NCBI RefSeq assembly: GCF_026162645.1
Contig: NZ_JAOTBE010000001.1
Span: 156,031 to 220,030, forward strand
Direction of reading: 5' to 3'
Length of the DNA stretch: 64,000 nucleotides
From: Paracoccus rhizosphaerae
Lineage (GTDB): Bacteria > Pseudomonadota > Alphaproteobacteria > Rhodobacterales > Rhodobacteraceae
Made by a program: the position numbers and the translations under genes. Under the pieces are notes generated by a model, which saw only the letters and a program-made list of their open reading frames with translations, was not told the origin of the DNA and made no database searches. Every line of letters starts with the position of its first letter. Position 1 is the stretch's first letter. Shown here in pieces: positions 63,881 through 64,000 of this stretch.

Positions 63881-64000
63881 GGCGCTGTTGCATGAAGCGT
63901 TTGAAGATCAGATTTCCCCTTTCCCGTCTGAAGTCAGCCGACGGGCTGCGTGACGGGAATGCCGAGTGCGGTGAAGCGGTTGAGGATGGCGATGCGGACT
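63881..64000. mobile_element. IS5/IS1182-like insertion sequence, partial (runs off window)
   Basis: Begins GGCGCTGTTGCATGAAGCG directly after the truncated IS481 frame, a terminus type seen in IS5-like elements. It carries the 3' end of a minus-strand transposase gene and continues past 64000. Confidence 0.7.
63934..64000 (-). CDS. IS5/IS1182-like transposase, C-terminal fragment
   Basis: The last 21 residues of a minus-strand frame are VRIAILNRFTALGIPVTQPV followed by Gly and the stop codon, with the rest outside the window. This resembles the C-terminus of transposases common in Rhodobacteraceae. Family assignment is from memory of that tail and is moderately certain. Confidence 0.65.
   Translation of the reverse strand, partial: VRIAILNRFTALGIPVTQPVG

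Overview
The window is high-GC chromosomal DNA from an alphaproteobacterium of the Rhodobacteraceae, most like Paracoccus. The signs are the 50-residue aa3-type cytochrome oxidase subunit IV, the pdxJ-acpS-lepB-rnc-era-recO cluster, the phaB/phaA pair, and the secA / PpiC-type isomerase / argJ / mutT arrangement. Taxonomy is inferred from gene content and recalled families, not from a search. Gene density is very high, ATGA-type overlaps are common, and I saw no rRNA or tRNA gene.

Layout. 1-8.4 kb: glutamate dehydrogenase (cut by the window edge), tsaC, an acyl-CoA dehydrogenase with an MBL hydrolase, oxidase subunit IV, a lipoprotein that may be a cysteine peptidase, azlCD and greA. 8.6-18.8 kb: ETF-ubiquinone oxidoreductase, a TPR protein, ispE, pdxJ, acpS, lepB, rnc, era, DUF1491, rarD and recO. 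18.8-31.7 kb: META-domain lipoprotein, a second acyl-CoA dehydrogenase, a TSUP exporter, dapE, a GNAT, rnr, a short-chain fatty acid transporter, a type I secretion ABC/HlyD pair with no visible substrate, and mlaA-mlaC. 31.8-45.2 kb: PBP1A, amtB, polyprenyl diphosphate synthase, a methyltransferase, phaB and phaA, an EAL protein, tag, a TlpA-like thioredoxin, argH, a tiny LptM-like lipoprotein and lysA. 45.1-51.4 kb: a TIGR02302 membrane protein with Gln/Gly repeats, a zinc-ribbon membrane protein divergent from ftsE-ftsX-plsC, and a cluster of very small ORFs. 51.5-62.4 kb: accA, a PatB-type lyase, three tandem peptide deformylase genes followed by fmt, secA, a periplasmic PPIase, argJ, mutT and a 42-residue ORF. 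62.5-64 kb: decayed nested insertion sequences.

How the genes fit together. Several genes serve envelope growth and division (lysA, dapE, PBP1A, ftsEX, plsC, accA, mlaAC, lptM-like, lepB, secA). Two acyl-CoA dehydrogenases and ETF-QO connect fatty-acid or branched-chain oxidation to the quinone pool, while phaA/phaB divert acetyl-CoA towards PHB. The def/fmt group handles N-terminal formyl-methionine.

The items most worth a second look are the third deformylase copy, which has lost both the metal-binding Cys and the catalytic Glu; the small ORFs at 43719, 51151-51361 and 62248; the putative cysteine-peptidase lipoprotein; the long perfect hairpin in the greA leader; and the nested IS remnants. 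I did not find a clearly new multi-gene system.
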